Shown here: piece by piece, positions 52,796 to 62,169 of the stretch | Position numbering within the stretch: position 1 is the first letter of the stretch | Layout of the letters: each line of letters starts with the position of its first letter | Source of the DNA: Actinacidiphila sp. DG2A-62 | Lineage (GTDB): Bacteria; Actinomycetota; Actinomycetes; Streptomycetales; Streptomycetaceae | Direction of reading: 5' to 3' | Assembly (NCBI RefSeq): GCF_035825295.1 | Contig: NZ_JAYMGI010000002.1 | Location: forward strand, 6,067,501 to 6,131,500 | DNA: 64,000 nt | Program-made: the position numbers and the translations under genes | Notes under the pieces: model-generated | The model's database searches: none | Told to the model about the DNA's origin: nothing | What the model saw: only the letters and a program-made list of their open reading frames with translations

Positions 52796-55409
52796 GGCGG
52801 GTCCTGGACACCTCGGCCTCGCTGCAGCAGTCCGACGCGGAAGTCGACCGCACGGACTACCGGTACAACGCCGCGGGCGAGATCACCGCGGTCGACGACT
52901 GGCAGATCGCCGAAGGCGCGCACGACCTCCAGTGTTTCGACTACAACTCGCTCCAGCGGCTGACCCAGGCATGGACCGACACCGGCACCATCACCGAGGA
53001 CCCGTCCCAGCAGAGCCAGACCAGCGTGCCGGCCGGTGGACTCGGCGGCTGCACCAGCACCTCGCCCACGGCGACGGCGAACCCCGCACACCCGAACCAG
53101 ACCACCGTCGGCGGGCCGGCCCCTACTGGCAGAGCTACAGCTACGACCTGCTGGGCGACCGGACCGAACTGGTCCAGCACGACCCGGCCGGCAACTCCGC
53201 CGCCAACACCGTGCAGCAGGTCGACTACCCGGGTGTCGATGCCACCAAGGCCACCACCGACCCGAACCGGGCCGGCAGCGTCACCACCACCGGTCCCGCC
53301 ACCGACTCCAGCCAGCAGTTGGGCTACGACGACGCCGGCGACACCATCACCCGCACCACCAACGCGACCGGTACCGGCGCGGGCACCACCCACCAGGCGC
53401 TGACATACGACGTCCAGGGCCGCACCGCCACCGCAACCACCACAGGGCCGGACGGCACCGCCCACACCAGCAGCTACCTCTACGGCGGCGACGGCTCCCT
53501 CCTGGAGCAGGACGACGACGGCACCAAGACCCTGTTCCTGTTCGGCGGCGTCGAGCAGATCACGCTCAACACCCAGGGCGGCGCCTCCACCGAGAACGCG
53601 ATCCGCAGTTACACCGGGCCGGACGGCACCGAGATCATCCGGGACAGCTCGGGCAAGCTCTCCTACCAACTGGCCGGGCTCCAGGGCACCGGCACGCTGC
53701 TGGTCAACGCCGCCAACGACGCGGTGACCCGCCGCTTCTACGACCCCTACGGCAACACCCGCGGGGCACTCCCTTCCGCGTGGGTCTCGCCGTACGACAC
53801 CCGCGGCTTCCTCAGCCAGCCGTCCGACCCCGGCAGCGGCCTCGACCTGCTCGGAGCACGCCAGTACGACCCGGTCCAGGGCCGCTTCCTGTCACCCGAC
53901 CCGATCTTCGAGGCGGGCGACCCGAGCCAAATGGGCGGTTACACCTACGCCGCCGACAACCCCGCAAGCGGCTCCGACCCGACCGGCATGGACAACTGGT
54001 GGGCCGATCCCACCGCGAACACCCCGACCATGCCCGGCGCGCCGCCGATCACGCAGCACCAGGCCCAGGAAGAGGGCTTCGGCGCGGACTGCACAGCGAC
54101 GACGTGCAGCGACTACAACGCCCAGCAGGCGGACGCCGACCGTGCCGCGATCGAGGCGCAGTCGAAGAAGGAGGCGGCCTCGGCCGCCCGCGCCAAGCTG
54201 GAGAAGGGCGCCGTTGCCGAGGCCGCGCACCGGCACTGCTCCTGGTACAACGTGGGCTGCCAAGTCGAGGTGCATGCCGAGCAGATCCTGCTGGCGGCGT
54301 TGATCGCGCTGGCCATCGTTGCCGCGATCGCTCTCGTGGCCACCGCACCCGAGATCGCGGTCGCAGCAGGACAGGCGTTCCTGGAAGCCTCGGCAGGCGG
54401 TGCCGGCGCGAGCATGGCCACCGTCGCAGCCTCCGCCGCCGGCGTGAGTGTCGCCGCGGAGACAGCCGGTCTGGACACCGTCGCGGCGGGCTCCGCGGTC
54501 GTCGCGGACCTTGCAGGGGCCGACAGTTTCACTGCCGGAGAGGGCCACGGAGGCGGTGGTGGGGGTCGGCGGGCTTCCGGCGGATCCTCGGGGGACTGCA
54601 GTTTCTCTCCTGACACACCGGTCCTGATGAGCGCGGGCAAGACGAAGCCCATCGGCAAGATCAAGGCGGGCGACGAGGTCGAGTCGGCCGACCCCTCGAC
54701 GGGCAAGCACAAGGGTCCCCGGAAGGTCCAGGCCATCTGGATCAACCACGACAAGGACCTGCTGGATGTAACGGTCGAGGGTGCGGACGGCAAGAAGGGC
54801 ACCCTTCACACGACCTCCAACCATCCGTTCTGGGACGACACCGACAAGGCATGGGTCGCGGCCGGCAACCTGAAGCCGGGAGACGCGCTCAACACGGCGA
54901 CGAACACCCACGTCACCGTTCTCGCCACCCAAGCCACCCCCGGAACCGCAAACCGCTGGAACCTGACCGTCCAGCAACTCCACACGTACTATGTTGTGGC
55001 GGGCGGTACACCGATCCTGGTGCACAATACTGGTTGCCCGACAAATTCAGCCCAAGCTGACTTGCCGGTTCATTCGCAGCCGACCAGATTCTATGCAAGG
55101 GCTGGAGAGATGCTGGACCGGGTTGCTGGAAACCCCACAAGTGACGAGCAGATGTATGGCAGCGTGGATGCTGGGCATGGAGGGGTCTCGGCTTTGTCGA
55201 ATGAGGATCTGATTCGGTTTGGTGGGCCCAATGGGCGGGAGCCAATAACAGGATTCAGGGAATACGTACCGGGAGACGATATTAACTTCCCCGGATCGCG
55301 CCTCAATATCGTTGATGGCAATAATCGGACGGCTGAAATCGCCAATCGGGTTCTATCTGGGCGAATGGATCCCAACACGCTTGTCGAGATCATGATCGGA
55401 GGGCGATGA
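52796..55409 (+). CDS. RHS-repeat polymorphic toxin with Hint domain; 5' truncated, one-base frameshift at 53115
   Basis: RHS repeats start abruptly (RVLDTSASLQQSDAEVDRTD, YRYNAAGEITAVDDWQ) in one frame; adding a G to GGG at 53113-53115 joins them to YWQSYSYDLLGDRTELVQHD. The RHS core motif is YDPVQGRFLSPDPIFEAGDP (about 53870). After a hydrophobic helix (ILLAALIALAIVAAIALVAT) a Hint autoprotease domain runs from CSFSPDTPVL (54597) through TSNHPFWD to ILVHN (55028). The remaining 127 residues are the toxin: LNIVDGNNRTAEIANRVLSG recalls the DGNxR motif of ParB/Srx-like nucleases. That assignment is tentative. Without a 5' end it may be silent or act as a toxin-tip reservoir. Confidence 0.72.
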
Positions 55410-55792
55410 ACGGCGTTGCGGTTCGACTGGACGCTCCGCTGCACTTCACCGCGTATGTGCTGCGCGGGGATGAGGAGCGCGCTGAGAGGACATGGGTCTG
55501 CGTCCGCGCAGCGGATTCGACGCCCCCGGTTTCATGGCTCGGATGTTGGAGCAGAGATTCGGAACCTGGATTTGGCGAGGTCAAGAAGCTCCTTCGGTTT
55601 CTCTCGCAGGCGGTCACCGCAGGCGCGGTGATTGGCCCGTATGGTCCAGCGCTAGGAAGGATCGACTCGTTCCAATCGTGGGATTCATGGGGGCCCGGAA
55701 TGCCTCGCCCGATCGTCGGATATCGGCCTTGGGAGTTGCGGGATGGTCACGCCATGGCTGAAGTCTCCATTGATGATCTGAAACTGATTTGA
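55406..55792 (+). CDS. Putative immunity protein for the RHS toxin
   Basis: 128 residues from ATG 55406, which overlaps the toxin's stop (ATGA). It is the only gene after the toxin on this strand and is followed by a strong terminator. RTWVCVRAADSTPPVSWLGC and RPIVGYRPWELRDGHAMAEV are not recognised as a known family. Tight coupling, small size, acidic character and lower GC than the surroundings fit an immunity protein exchanged along with its toxin tip. Function is inferred from position. Confidence 0.6.
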   Translation: MNGVAVRLDAPLHFTAYVLRGDEERAERTWVCVRAADSTPPVSWLGCWSRDSEPGFGEVKKLLRFLSQAVTAGAVIGPYGPALGRIDSFQSWDSWGPGMPRPIVGYRPWELRDGHAMAEVSIDDLKLI

Positions 55793-55834
55793 GGGGTCTC
55801 CGCTTCAGCGTCGATGGAGCACGAGACTTCGCTT

Positions 55835-56074
55835 TTACGAAGGGCTAAAGAGCCCCACTGGATTTACTTCCTGTGGGGCTCTTTGAGTGTCTTGACGGCA
55901 GTAGTTGACGGCGATGTCAGCGGACGGGTGCTGCACAAACCGGCGGGTCGTCGCCGTTGTCGGCTCGGGAGAGGGCTGCTCAGGGTTCCCGAGTGCGTGG
56001 CCGAAGAGGTCGACGGCTTGTCGCTGGAGGCGGAGTCGGACGTGGGCGTAGACCGTCGCGGTCACGCCGATGTG
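55835..56074 (-). pseudogene. C-terminal fragment of a tyrosine integrase (minus strand)
   Basis: The minus frame reads AHIGVTATVYAHVRLRLQRQ and AVDLFGHALGNPEQP, the usual end of a Streptomyces tyrosine recombinase including the active-site Tyr (VYAHVRL), and stops at 55835. Just upstream a TAA and frame break cut it off. It is antisense to the 5' end of the intact integrase gene, evidence of an earlier integration or rearrangement here. Confidence 0.6.
55847..55884. terminator. Terminator after toxin/immunity pair
   Basis: AAAGAGCCCCAC (55847-55858) pairs exactly with GTGGGGCTCTTT (55873-55884); T-rich on the plus side, 55 bp after the immunity gene. Confidence 0.8.
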
Positions 56075-57579
56075 GGCAGAACGGGGTTATCCCGCGACTG
56101 GGTTGGGCCGTTCGGGTGGTGGTGCGGATGGTGGCTTTGCTTGGTGGGCAGTCCTGCCTCCTCGACGTGAGGGGCGTGGGCATGGTGCAGCAGCTGGTGC
56201 AGGGCGCGTTGAGCGGGGCGGGCAGCGGGCTGGTGATCGGCCGCCAGCGGAGGCGGGAGTTCCGGCATGACGTCCCGGTGGCTCGCGGCCGGGGTGTGAC
56301 TGCGGCGGCGGGTGAGTTCGGTGCGGAGCTGGCGCGGGCGATCCGGGTGGGGCTGGCTCCGTCCGGTCCGGGGCCTTACGGGTCTCGGGGGCCGTCGGAG
56401 CTGACCTGGTACGCCTTCGCTGTCGCCTACGCGCGTGACCACTGGGTGGGGCGGGCGGCGACGACGCGCAATGAGACGAGTGAGGCGCTGGCCCTGGTCA
56501 CGAGGGCGATGCTGTGGGATGTGCCGGGCCGGCCTGGTGAGGATGTGCTGCACCGCGCGCTGCGCTCGTGGGCGTTCCTGGGCCCGGGTGCGAGCGAGCA
56601 CGACATCCCCGCTCGGGACCGGTTGGTCCTGGCGTGGGTGGCGAAGGCATCGAGGCCGCTGGTCGACTTCCACGACCCGGTCGTGGCCCGCGGTGTTCTG
56701 GAGGCGCTGCGTCTGAGGCGCGACGGGAGCGCGGCGGCGCTGGAGACGGTGCGGCGCAAGCGCAAGGTCCTTGTGAACGCCCTGTATTACGCGATGGAGC
56801 AGGGGGACCTGGGCAGTCATCCGCTGAAGCAGGTGCGCTGGCGGGTTCCGAAGCAGGCCAGGTCGGTCGACCCGCGGTCGGTGATCAACCCCCTACAGGC
56901 TCAGAACCTGCTGGCCGCGCTCTCCTACGTTGGCGGCTACAGGCGGGCCAAGGGGCGTCGACTCGTGGGCTTGTTCGCGGGCATGTACTACGCGGGCTTG
57001 CGCCCGGAGGAGGCCGTCGCGGTGACCCTGCCGGACTGCACCCTGCCCGGGACCGGCTGGGGACGCCTGGTGTTGCACCGCACCCGCCCCCAGGCGGGCA
57101 AGAAGTGGACCGACAGTGGTGAGTTCCACGATGAGCGCGGGCTGAAGAACCGGCCGCCCGGCGAGGTCCGCATCGTGCCCCTGCCACCACCCCTGGTCGC
57201 GATCTGGCGCGACAGCGTCGAGACGTTCGGCACCGCGCAGGACGGGCGGCTGTTCTTCACCGAACGCGGCAACATCGTCGGCTACACCATCGTCCACCGC
57301 GTCTGGAAAGAAGCCCGCACCCTGGCCCTCCCGCCCGAACTCGCCGCCACCCCACTCGCCAAACGCCCCTACGACCTGCGGCACTCCGCCCTGTCCACCT
57401 GGCTCGCCGCCGGCGCCGACCCCGCCGAAGTCGCCCAACGCGCCGGCAACAGCGTCGAAGTCCTTCTCACCCGCTACGCCAAATGCCTCTACGACCGCCA
57501 ATCCATCAACAACCAACGCATCGAACACCTCCTGACCGCCTACGACCAGCCGAATGAGCCGGATCAGGCGTTCAAGTAG
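55957..57579 (+). CDS. Tyrosine site-specific integrase
   Basis: Open for 540 residues, but the first about 95 lack conserved character; GTG codons near 56233 (IGRQRRREF) or 56278 are likelier starts. Recognisable parts: SAM-like N-terminal domain (ARGVLEALRLRRDGSAAALE), catalytic domain with MYYAGLRPEEAVAVTLPD (first Arg), RPYDLRHSALSTWLAAGADP (HxxR-region His) and LTRYAKCLYDRQSINNQRIE (Tyr nucleophile). Probably drives integration at the tRNA-Arg site found at 50.7 kb. The 3' end is followed by 190 bp without a gene. Confidence 0.83.
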   Translation: MSARERAAQGSRVRGRRGRRLVAGGGVGRGRRPSRSRRCGQNGVIPRLGWAVRVVVRMVALLGGQSCLLDVRGVGMVQQLVQGALSGAGSGLVIGRQRRREFRHDVPVARGRGVTAAAGEFGAELARAIRVGLAPSGPGPYGSRGPSELTWYAFAVAYARDHWVGRAATTRNETSEALALVTRAMLWDVPGRPGEDVLHRALRSWAFLGPGASEHDIPARDRLVLAWVAKASRPLVDFHDPVVARGVLEALRLRRDGSAAALETVRRKRKVLVNALYYAMEQGDLGSHPLKQVRWRVPKQARSVDPRSVINPLQAQNLLAALSYVGGYRRAKGRRLVGLFAGMYYAGLRPEEAVAVTLPDCTLPGTGWGRLVLHRTRPQAGKKWTDSGEFHDERGLKNRPPGEVRIVPLPPPLVAIWRDSVETFGTAQDGRLFFTERGNIVGYTIVHRVWKEARTLALPPELAATPLAKRPYDLRHSALSTWLAAGADPAEVAQRAGNSVEVLLTRYAKCLYDRQSINNQRIEHLLTAYDQPNEPDQAFK

Positions 57580-57768
57580 CCAGGCCCGGGACGGTCAGGG
57601 CGTTGATGGCAAGTGTCACGTGCGGAATCTCAGAGCGGCGATCGAGGCACGGACGGACGAGAGGCTGCGAAACGAGGGAGGTTCTGAGTTTTATCGAGTA
57701 AAAGCTGTACTGCATAGCCAACCGTGCGCTGGGGCCGGGATCCGAGCCGGGGCGCCAATGAGCGGTGC

Positions 57769-57940
57769 CTAGATGTTCACGGCACCCAGGAGCATGCCGC
57801 TCCGGTCGTTGTCGATCGTCTCCACGGACGCTGTGTAGATTGTCCCGGGGTCCGGGGGCGGGGGCGGAGGGCGTCGCCGCAGACTCTGCGGGAGCTGTCA
57901 TGGTTGGGAGCTCTGCGAACAACTGGTAGAGATCGGGCAC
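57769..57940 (-). pseudogene. Small peptide at the end of the IetAS/ATP-grasp operon, apparent frameshift
   Basis: GTG 57940 has AAGGGA six bases upstream; VPDLYQLFAELPTMTAPAES and AATPSAPAPGP look like a leader with Pro/Ala linker. If one C of CCCC (GGGG at 57847-57850, plus strand) is removed it continues GTIYTASVETIDNDRSGMLL then GAVNI and TAG at 57769, 56 residues in all. As given, the frame runs on to 57572 with no coding character. The first part overlaps the end of the membrane protein gene, and an ATG at 57901 overlaps that gene's stop as ATGA. The acidic/Thr/Ser-rich tail would suit an ATP-grasp substrate. Confidence 0.45.
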
Positions 57941-58551
57941 GTGGGATCCCTTCTCGAAGTCTGGTGACCATCGAGTGTAAAGGCCAGCACTGACACGAAC
58001 ATGAGCGCGGAGATCACCGCCAGGGTGACTGCGTCTCGGAAGACGGTCAGGAACGTCCTGACGGTCTCTTCGCCAATGCTGACCTGGTGTACGTACGCGG
58101 CGGCCAGGTGCTTGACTGTCGGGCGAGGGCTTTGTCCTGCCAGGCGGGCGTCAGTACGTCCGAGGACTGCTTGCCCCGCGAGGACTGCGGCGGCTCCGGC
58201 TACGGCAAGGGAGGCCAGGAGGCACGACGCCGCCCACAGGGCGATGATCGGCCAGTGATGTGTGAATACGTCAGCGGATTTCGCGACTGCAGCGGCTGTG
58301 AGCCCGAGGGAGACGGTGGCCAGGGCGCCGGCGCGGTTCCGGATGCGTTCCAGATCTGCGCTCTGGCGGTCCAGTTGTCGGCGCCCCTCCTCTACTAGGT
58401 GGACGTGATCGGATTCTTGGAAGTGTTCCAGGTTCCCGGTATAGGGTGAGGGTTCCGCAAAGGTGGGAAGATTGTGGCCGGGATGCAGAAGAGTTACACA
58501 GTAGTGCAGGTAGAGGCGCGCCTCTACGAATCTACCGGTGATAGCGGTCAA
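57898..58551 (-). CDS. Three-helix membrane protein, unknown family
   Basis: About 217 residues, start taken as TTG 58551 (GAGG eight bases upstream, directly after the ATP-grasp stop); TTG 58578 is possible. After an amphipathic stretch HVHLVEEGRRQLDRQSADLE and RIRNRAGALATVSL come helices ALATVSLGLTAAAVAK, HWPIIALWAASCLLASLAVA and DAVTLAVISALMFVSVLAFT. The layout, a helix-rich N-terminus plus paired TMs, resembles membrane effectors of conflict systems (SLATT/S-2TM-like) but I cannot assign one. Part of the five-gene operon. Confidence 0.6.
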   Translation of the reverse strand: MTAITGRFVEARLYLHYCVTLLHPGHNLPTFAEPSPYTGNLEHFQESDHVHLVEEGRRQLDRQSADLERIRNRAGALATVSLGLTAAAVAKSADVFTHHWPIIALWAASCLLASLAVAGAAAVLAGQAVLGRTDARLAGQSPRPTVKHLAAAYVHQVSIGEETVRTFLTVFRDAVTLAVISALMFVSVLAFTLDGHQTSRRDPTCPISTSCSQSSQP

Positions 58552-58552
58552 G

Positions 58553-59524
58553 TCAGTTGCCTCGCAGCCATTTGGCAAGACGCTCGGCGACGCGCCGTGT
58601 CAGGCTGTCCGGCAGAAAGAGCCATTGACCACCGGGGTTGAGATCGACGAACGCTGGGCCATCGGAATCGACAATCCAGTCTTGGCAGCTGAATCCTGTT
58701 CCCAGCGCCCTGGCGAGATGCACTGCCTGGCGCTCCACTGTCGGCCAGCCAGCGGATTGTGCGAAGGAATGATGGGCCGACGCGGCCTCCCGCCAGTCCA
58801 GGGGAAGCCCGGTGGCGTCCAGTTCCGCTGTCCAGGCTTGTGCGCGAACGGTCACGACCCGCAGGTGTGCCTGGGCGACGAGCAACTGCTGGGCGAGGAA
58901 CGGTGCGCCGAGCAAGTCAGCTCCGGCGAGCTCGTTGGCGGTGACGACCTGGGTGTGCACGATGCGATTGTTCCCTTGGTCATCCGTGAAACTTCCCGGC
59001 CCAAGAGGCTTGACGACAAAGCGTTCGCCGAAGGCAGCCGTGAGTTCGGCTGTTCCGGCACTCACCAGCGTTTCCGGTACACGTATCCCAGCGGCACGAG
59101 CCGCCCTGTATTGGACGATCTTGTTCTCTGCAGCGAAAAGAGAATCGACGTTGCACAGCCAGTTGGTGCTGGCGTCTCGCAGTAGGGCGGCCAGAAGAGT
59201 CATGCGCGAGGCCAGGCGTGCGGCTGCGTGACTCCCCAGTCTCGGGCCATCGTCCCAGCCAGCCGGGGCGAGGCGCCTGATCCAACCGCGGGCGGCGGGG
59301 TGTGAACCGGCGAGGTCGACGGGCTGTCCCGTCTCGTCGATCAGGGTGCTGTGCCCCAGGCCGAGGCGCTGCAGTATTTGCGGGAGCGTGGAGGCGTCGA
59401 CGACGACGGTGCCACGTGCGGGCAGCTGCTCGACGACCGCTTTTATGTGCGGGTCTGCGCTGTCCCCGATGAGGAGCGCTTTGACCGACGGTCGGGCGCT
59501 ATCTCCTGCGTCCTCGCGTGTCAC
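58553..59524 (-). CDS. ATP-grasp ligase (RimK/MvdD-like)
   Basis: 323 residues from GTG 59524, which overlaps the protease gene's TGA as GTGA. NKIVQYRAARAAGIRVPETLV opens the ATP-grasp fold, ERFVVKPLGPGSFTDDQGNN carries the nucleotide-binding Lys and Gly loop, and SCQDWIVDSDGPAFVDLNPGGQWLFLPDSL holds the metal-binding DxN residues. The N-terminal domain (ALLIGDSADPHIKAVVEQL, TVVVDASTLPQILQRLGL) matches the MvdD/graspetide-type or RimK-like group, which join carboxylates to amines or hydroxyls of peptides. Its presence between a subtilase and a small peptide gene is unusual. Confidence 0.78.
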   Translation of the reverse strand: MTREDAGDSARPSVKALLIGDSADPHIKAVVEQLPARGTVVVDASTLPQILQRLGLGHSTLIDETGQPVDLAGSHPAARGWIRRLAPAGWDDGPRLGSHAAARLASRMTLLAALLRDASTNWLCNVDSLFAAENKIVQYRAARAAGIRVPETLVSAGTAELTAAFGERFVVKPLGPGSFTDDQGNNRIVHTQVVTANELAGADLLGAPFLAQQLLVAQAHLRVVTVRAQAWTAELDATGLPLDWREAASAHHSFAQSAGWPTVERQAVHLARALGTGFSCQDWIVDSDGPAFVDLNPGGQWLFLPDSLTRRVAERLAKWLRGN

Positions 59525-62169
59525 CAGCCGAACTCCATCTGGACGGAGATGCCGTCGGTGATGTCGGTCTGCGCAGAGGGCGAGACCGTCACCGGTACAC
59601 CGAGCTGAGTGGCGATGGGGGTGTACAGGTCGGTCGTGATGTCCGGGGTCCGCAGGGAGACAAGGAGCGCATAACTGACAGGTAGACCGATCCGGTCTGC
59701 GCGCTTGTTCGCCTTCCACCATCCGCCCACGGGGTAGACCGCCAGCATGCCGCAGTCCGCCAGTTCTGCGGCTGATCCGCGCCAGATGTCTGCGTGCAAC
59801 GACCCGAGGTTCCGGAATTTCGGGCCAACCAGCCAGCGGGGGTTGGATTCGAACGCCTTCGGGCTGCCGGTTCCGTCGGATTCGTGCTCTGCCTGTTCGG
59901 CGAGCCGGCTCCGGAAGGCGTCCCCGGATTCGGTGGGGCCCTTGATCGCGAATCTCAACCCGTGCGAGGCGTAGCTGTAGCGGCCGAGCATGCCGCGGCG
60001 TCCGGGGTTGGGTTCGATCATGTAGGCGAGCGTGACGCGGAGGTCGACGGTTGTCTCAGCCAGATCGCGGAGTTGCTCCAGTGGCCAGGGCAGTTGGTGG
60101 AGTTTGAGTTCCGCCAGTTTGACCTGGCTGCCCGGTGCGCGTTTGAACGGCACCAGGGAATTTTCGACGATCATCGTGACGGCGTTGGAGGCGCTGCTGA
60201 GGATCCGTTCGGCGGTAGGCACGCCCCAGCCGTAGCGGCGGATCACCTGCCGCATCAGGATGCCCTTGGCGAGCTTGGGCGTACCAGTGGTCTTGAACAG
60301 TCCCTGGTCGACCATGGCGGGCGTCCACTGGGCTTCGTGGACGAGCAGGGCCCGGATCGTCTCAGGGCGAAGGCCGGGGTAGGTGCGCATGGCCAGGGCG
60401 GCAAGCGCGGCTGCCTGTGCGGTGGCGGCGCTGGTGGCGTTGGTCCAGGTCAGCTGACGGGCGGGGTCGTGATGGGTGGTGGCGACACTCAGCAGCTCGT
60501 GTTCGTCCAACAGGCTTTCGTCCGGGGCGACGAGCAGATTGCCGCCTTCCAGGACGATGTCGGGCTTGGTCACGGCTGCGTCGGTCAGTGCCACCGAGGT
60601 TCTGCTGAACGGCGACAGGCCACCGGGCGCGACCAGGGGACGGAACCCTTTGAACTCGGGTCGGTCAGGGACGGTGTCGAGGTCGGTGTAAGCGCCGACG
60701 GTCAGCACATTGTGCGCGTGCGCGGGCTCTTCGATGCGAGAGAGGTCGGATATCTGGAGCGGGTCCAGCCCGCCGGTCTCGGAGCGCATGTCCTGGGGCA
60801 GGGGCCCGCGGATGTTGCCGGCGCTCACGATGATCAGCCGCGAGGCGTCGGGGTCAGGCGCACCGATCAGTTCGATGCGGTCATCGCGTACGGCAACGTC
60901 CGTGCCCGCGGCCAGGGCGTCGAGGGTTGCTGACCACAGGGTTGGTGTGCCGTCGGTGCCGTTCACACCGTCGCCGGATTGCCGGGTGACGGCCATCGAG
61001 AAGACCCGGCCGGACGGTGCTGGCCCGCCGTTTCCGATCTCAGCCGTCGCTACCGCGTTGGCTGTGGTCTCGGCGAACGTGCGGGGAAGCGCGGCCGGGG
61101 CTTGGCTTTCGTGCAGGATCTTCACTGATTCCAGGCCGTGTCCGAGCACCACCGGGTCCTGGGATTCCAAGGCTGCGGCAAGGTCTCCGAACAGTGCCAG
61201 GCCAGCCATCTGGGTACCGTGTCCGGCGCGGTCGGCCCGCGTCGCCCCGGGCACGACGGAGTAGGCGCGCTCGTGAAGCGAGGGCTTGAGAAGCGTGTGC
61301 TCCTGGGCGATCCCGGTGTCCAGCACGCAGACGGCCGGCGCATGCGGGTCGGCCGGTTCGACCCGCTCGGTGAGATCGGCGACGAGAGCGGCACGGAAGT
61401 TTCGGTCGATGTCGTAGAGGCCCTCGGCGAACGTCGGTGTGCGGATCTCGGCTGGACAGGCGTTTGTCGCCAGCAGCGCCGTCAGTTGCTCTCCGGTCGT
61501 GGCGACATGGGCGACGACCCGTTCACCGACCTGGATGGCCCGGTCGCTGACCTGCCAGTGCCGCTCCTCGGCGAGGGCGCGCAGGATGGCCACCGGGTCG
61601 GTGGGCGAGATCCGCGGGTCGAACCACAGCTCCCACCACCTCTCCTCGTTCAGGGAAGGAAGCTCCTGCTTTTCCTGCCACAGGTTCCCGAGGAGAGCCC
61701 GGTGGATATGCTCCATGTTGGCCACCAGGGCAGCCTGCTGCGGGTTACCGCTGTCGGTGTCCTGAGCGAATGCGGTGATCCGTTCCGCGAACGAGGAGAC
61801 CTTGTCGAAGGGCACCCAGACCATCACGTCCTGGGGAGCATCCTCGGTCTGGGGATGGCTGCTGAGCAGCGTCAGGCCCGAGCTGTCGAACTTCTCCAGC
61901 ATCAGCGACTGATCCGGTGCGGCCTCCACGCGGATCGCGAAACCGTCTGGCTGATAGGCATCCGGTGTTACCTGGGCGAGCTGGGCGGCTTCCTGCTCGG
62001 CGGTCTCCAGGCCGTTGACGAGTCCGGCAGCGTGACCGGCCCGGTCTGAGCGGTCCAGCCGGGCGGGTCCGCTCCCGCCGGACGGTTCGGAGCGTGGAGT
62101 GAGAGTACGGGCCTGCCACGGGACTACCAGGTGAGGAGTGGGACTGCCTGAGGCTCCTGGCTCAGGCAT
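59521..62169 (-). CDS. ietS: Subtilisin-like S8 protease, IetS-like
   Basis: 882 residues from ATG 62169, overlapping the end of the ATPase gene by eight bases. The catalytic triad is Asp 284 (AVCVLDTGIAQEH), His 317 (RAGHGTQMAGLA) and Ser 580 (NATSAATAQAAALAALAM), with oxyanion Asn 452 (IIVSAGN). There is no signal peptide, and a 270-residue N-terminal domain replaces the usual propeptide; both fit cytoplasmic S8 peptidases that pair with an AAA ATPase in IetAS anti-phage systems. The C-terminal 270 residues form extra beta domains. Likely activated on infection with the help of the ATPase. Confidence 0.83.
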   Translation of the reverse strand: MPEPGASGSPTPHLVVPWQARTLTPRSEPSGGSGPARLDRSDRAGHAAGLVNGLETAEQEAAQLAQVTPDAYQPDGFAIRVEAAPDQSLMLEKFDSSGLTLLSSHPQTEDAPQDVMVWVPFDKVSSFAERITAFAQDTDSGNPQQAALVANMEHIHRALLGNLWQEKQELPSLNEERWWELWFDPRISPTDPVAILRALAEERHWQVSDRAIQVGERVVAHVATTGEQLTALLATNACPAEIRTPTFAEGLYDIDRNFRAALVADLTERVEPADPHAPAVCVLDTGIAQEHTLLKPSLHERAYSVVPGATRADRAGHGTQMAGLALFGDLAAALESQDPVVLGHGLESVKILHESQAPAALPRTFAETTANAVATAEIGNGGPAPSGRVFSMAVTRQSGDGVNGTDGTPTLWSATLDALAAGTDVAVRDDRIELIGAPDPDASRLIIVSAGNIRGPLPQDMRSETGGLDPLQISDLSRIEEPAHAHNVLTVGAYTDLDTVPDRPEFKGFRPLVAPGGLSPFSRTSVALTDAAVTKPDIVLEGGNLLVAPDESLLDEHELLSVATTHHDPARQLTWTNATSAATAQAAALAALAMRTYPGLRPETIRALLVHEAQWTPAMVDQGLFKTTGTPKLAKGILMRQVIRRYGWGVPTAERILSSASNAVTMIVENSLVPFKRAPGSQVKLAELKLHQLPWPLEQLRDLAETTVDLRVTLAYMIEPNPGRRGMLGRYSYASHGLRFAIKGPTESGDAFRSRLAEQAEHESDGTGSPKAFESNPRWLVGPKFRNLGSLHADIWRGSAAELADCGMLAVYPVGGWWKANKRADRIGLPVSYALLVSLRTPDITTDLYTPIATQLGVPVTVSPSAQTDITDGISVQMEFGW

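Noticed and set aside
57572..57940. 122-aa reading of the small peptide gene without frame correction
   Set aside because: After the Pro/Ala linker it loses coding character; the alternative frame ends cleanly at 57769. Kept only as the uncorrected possibility.
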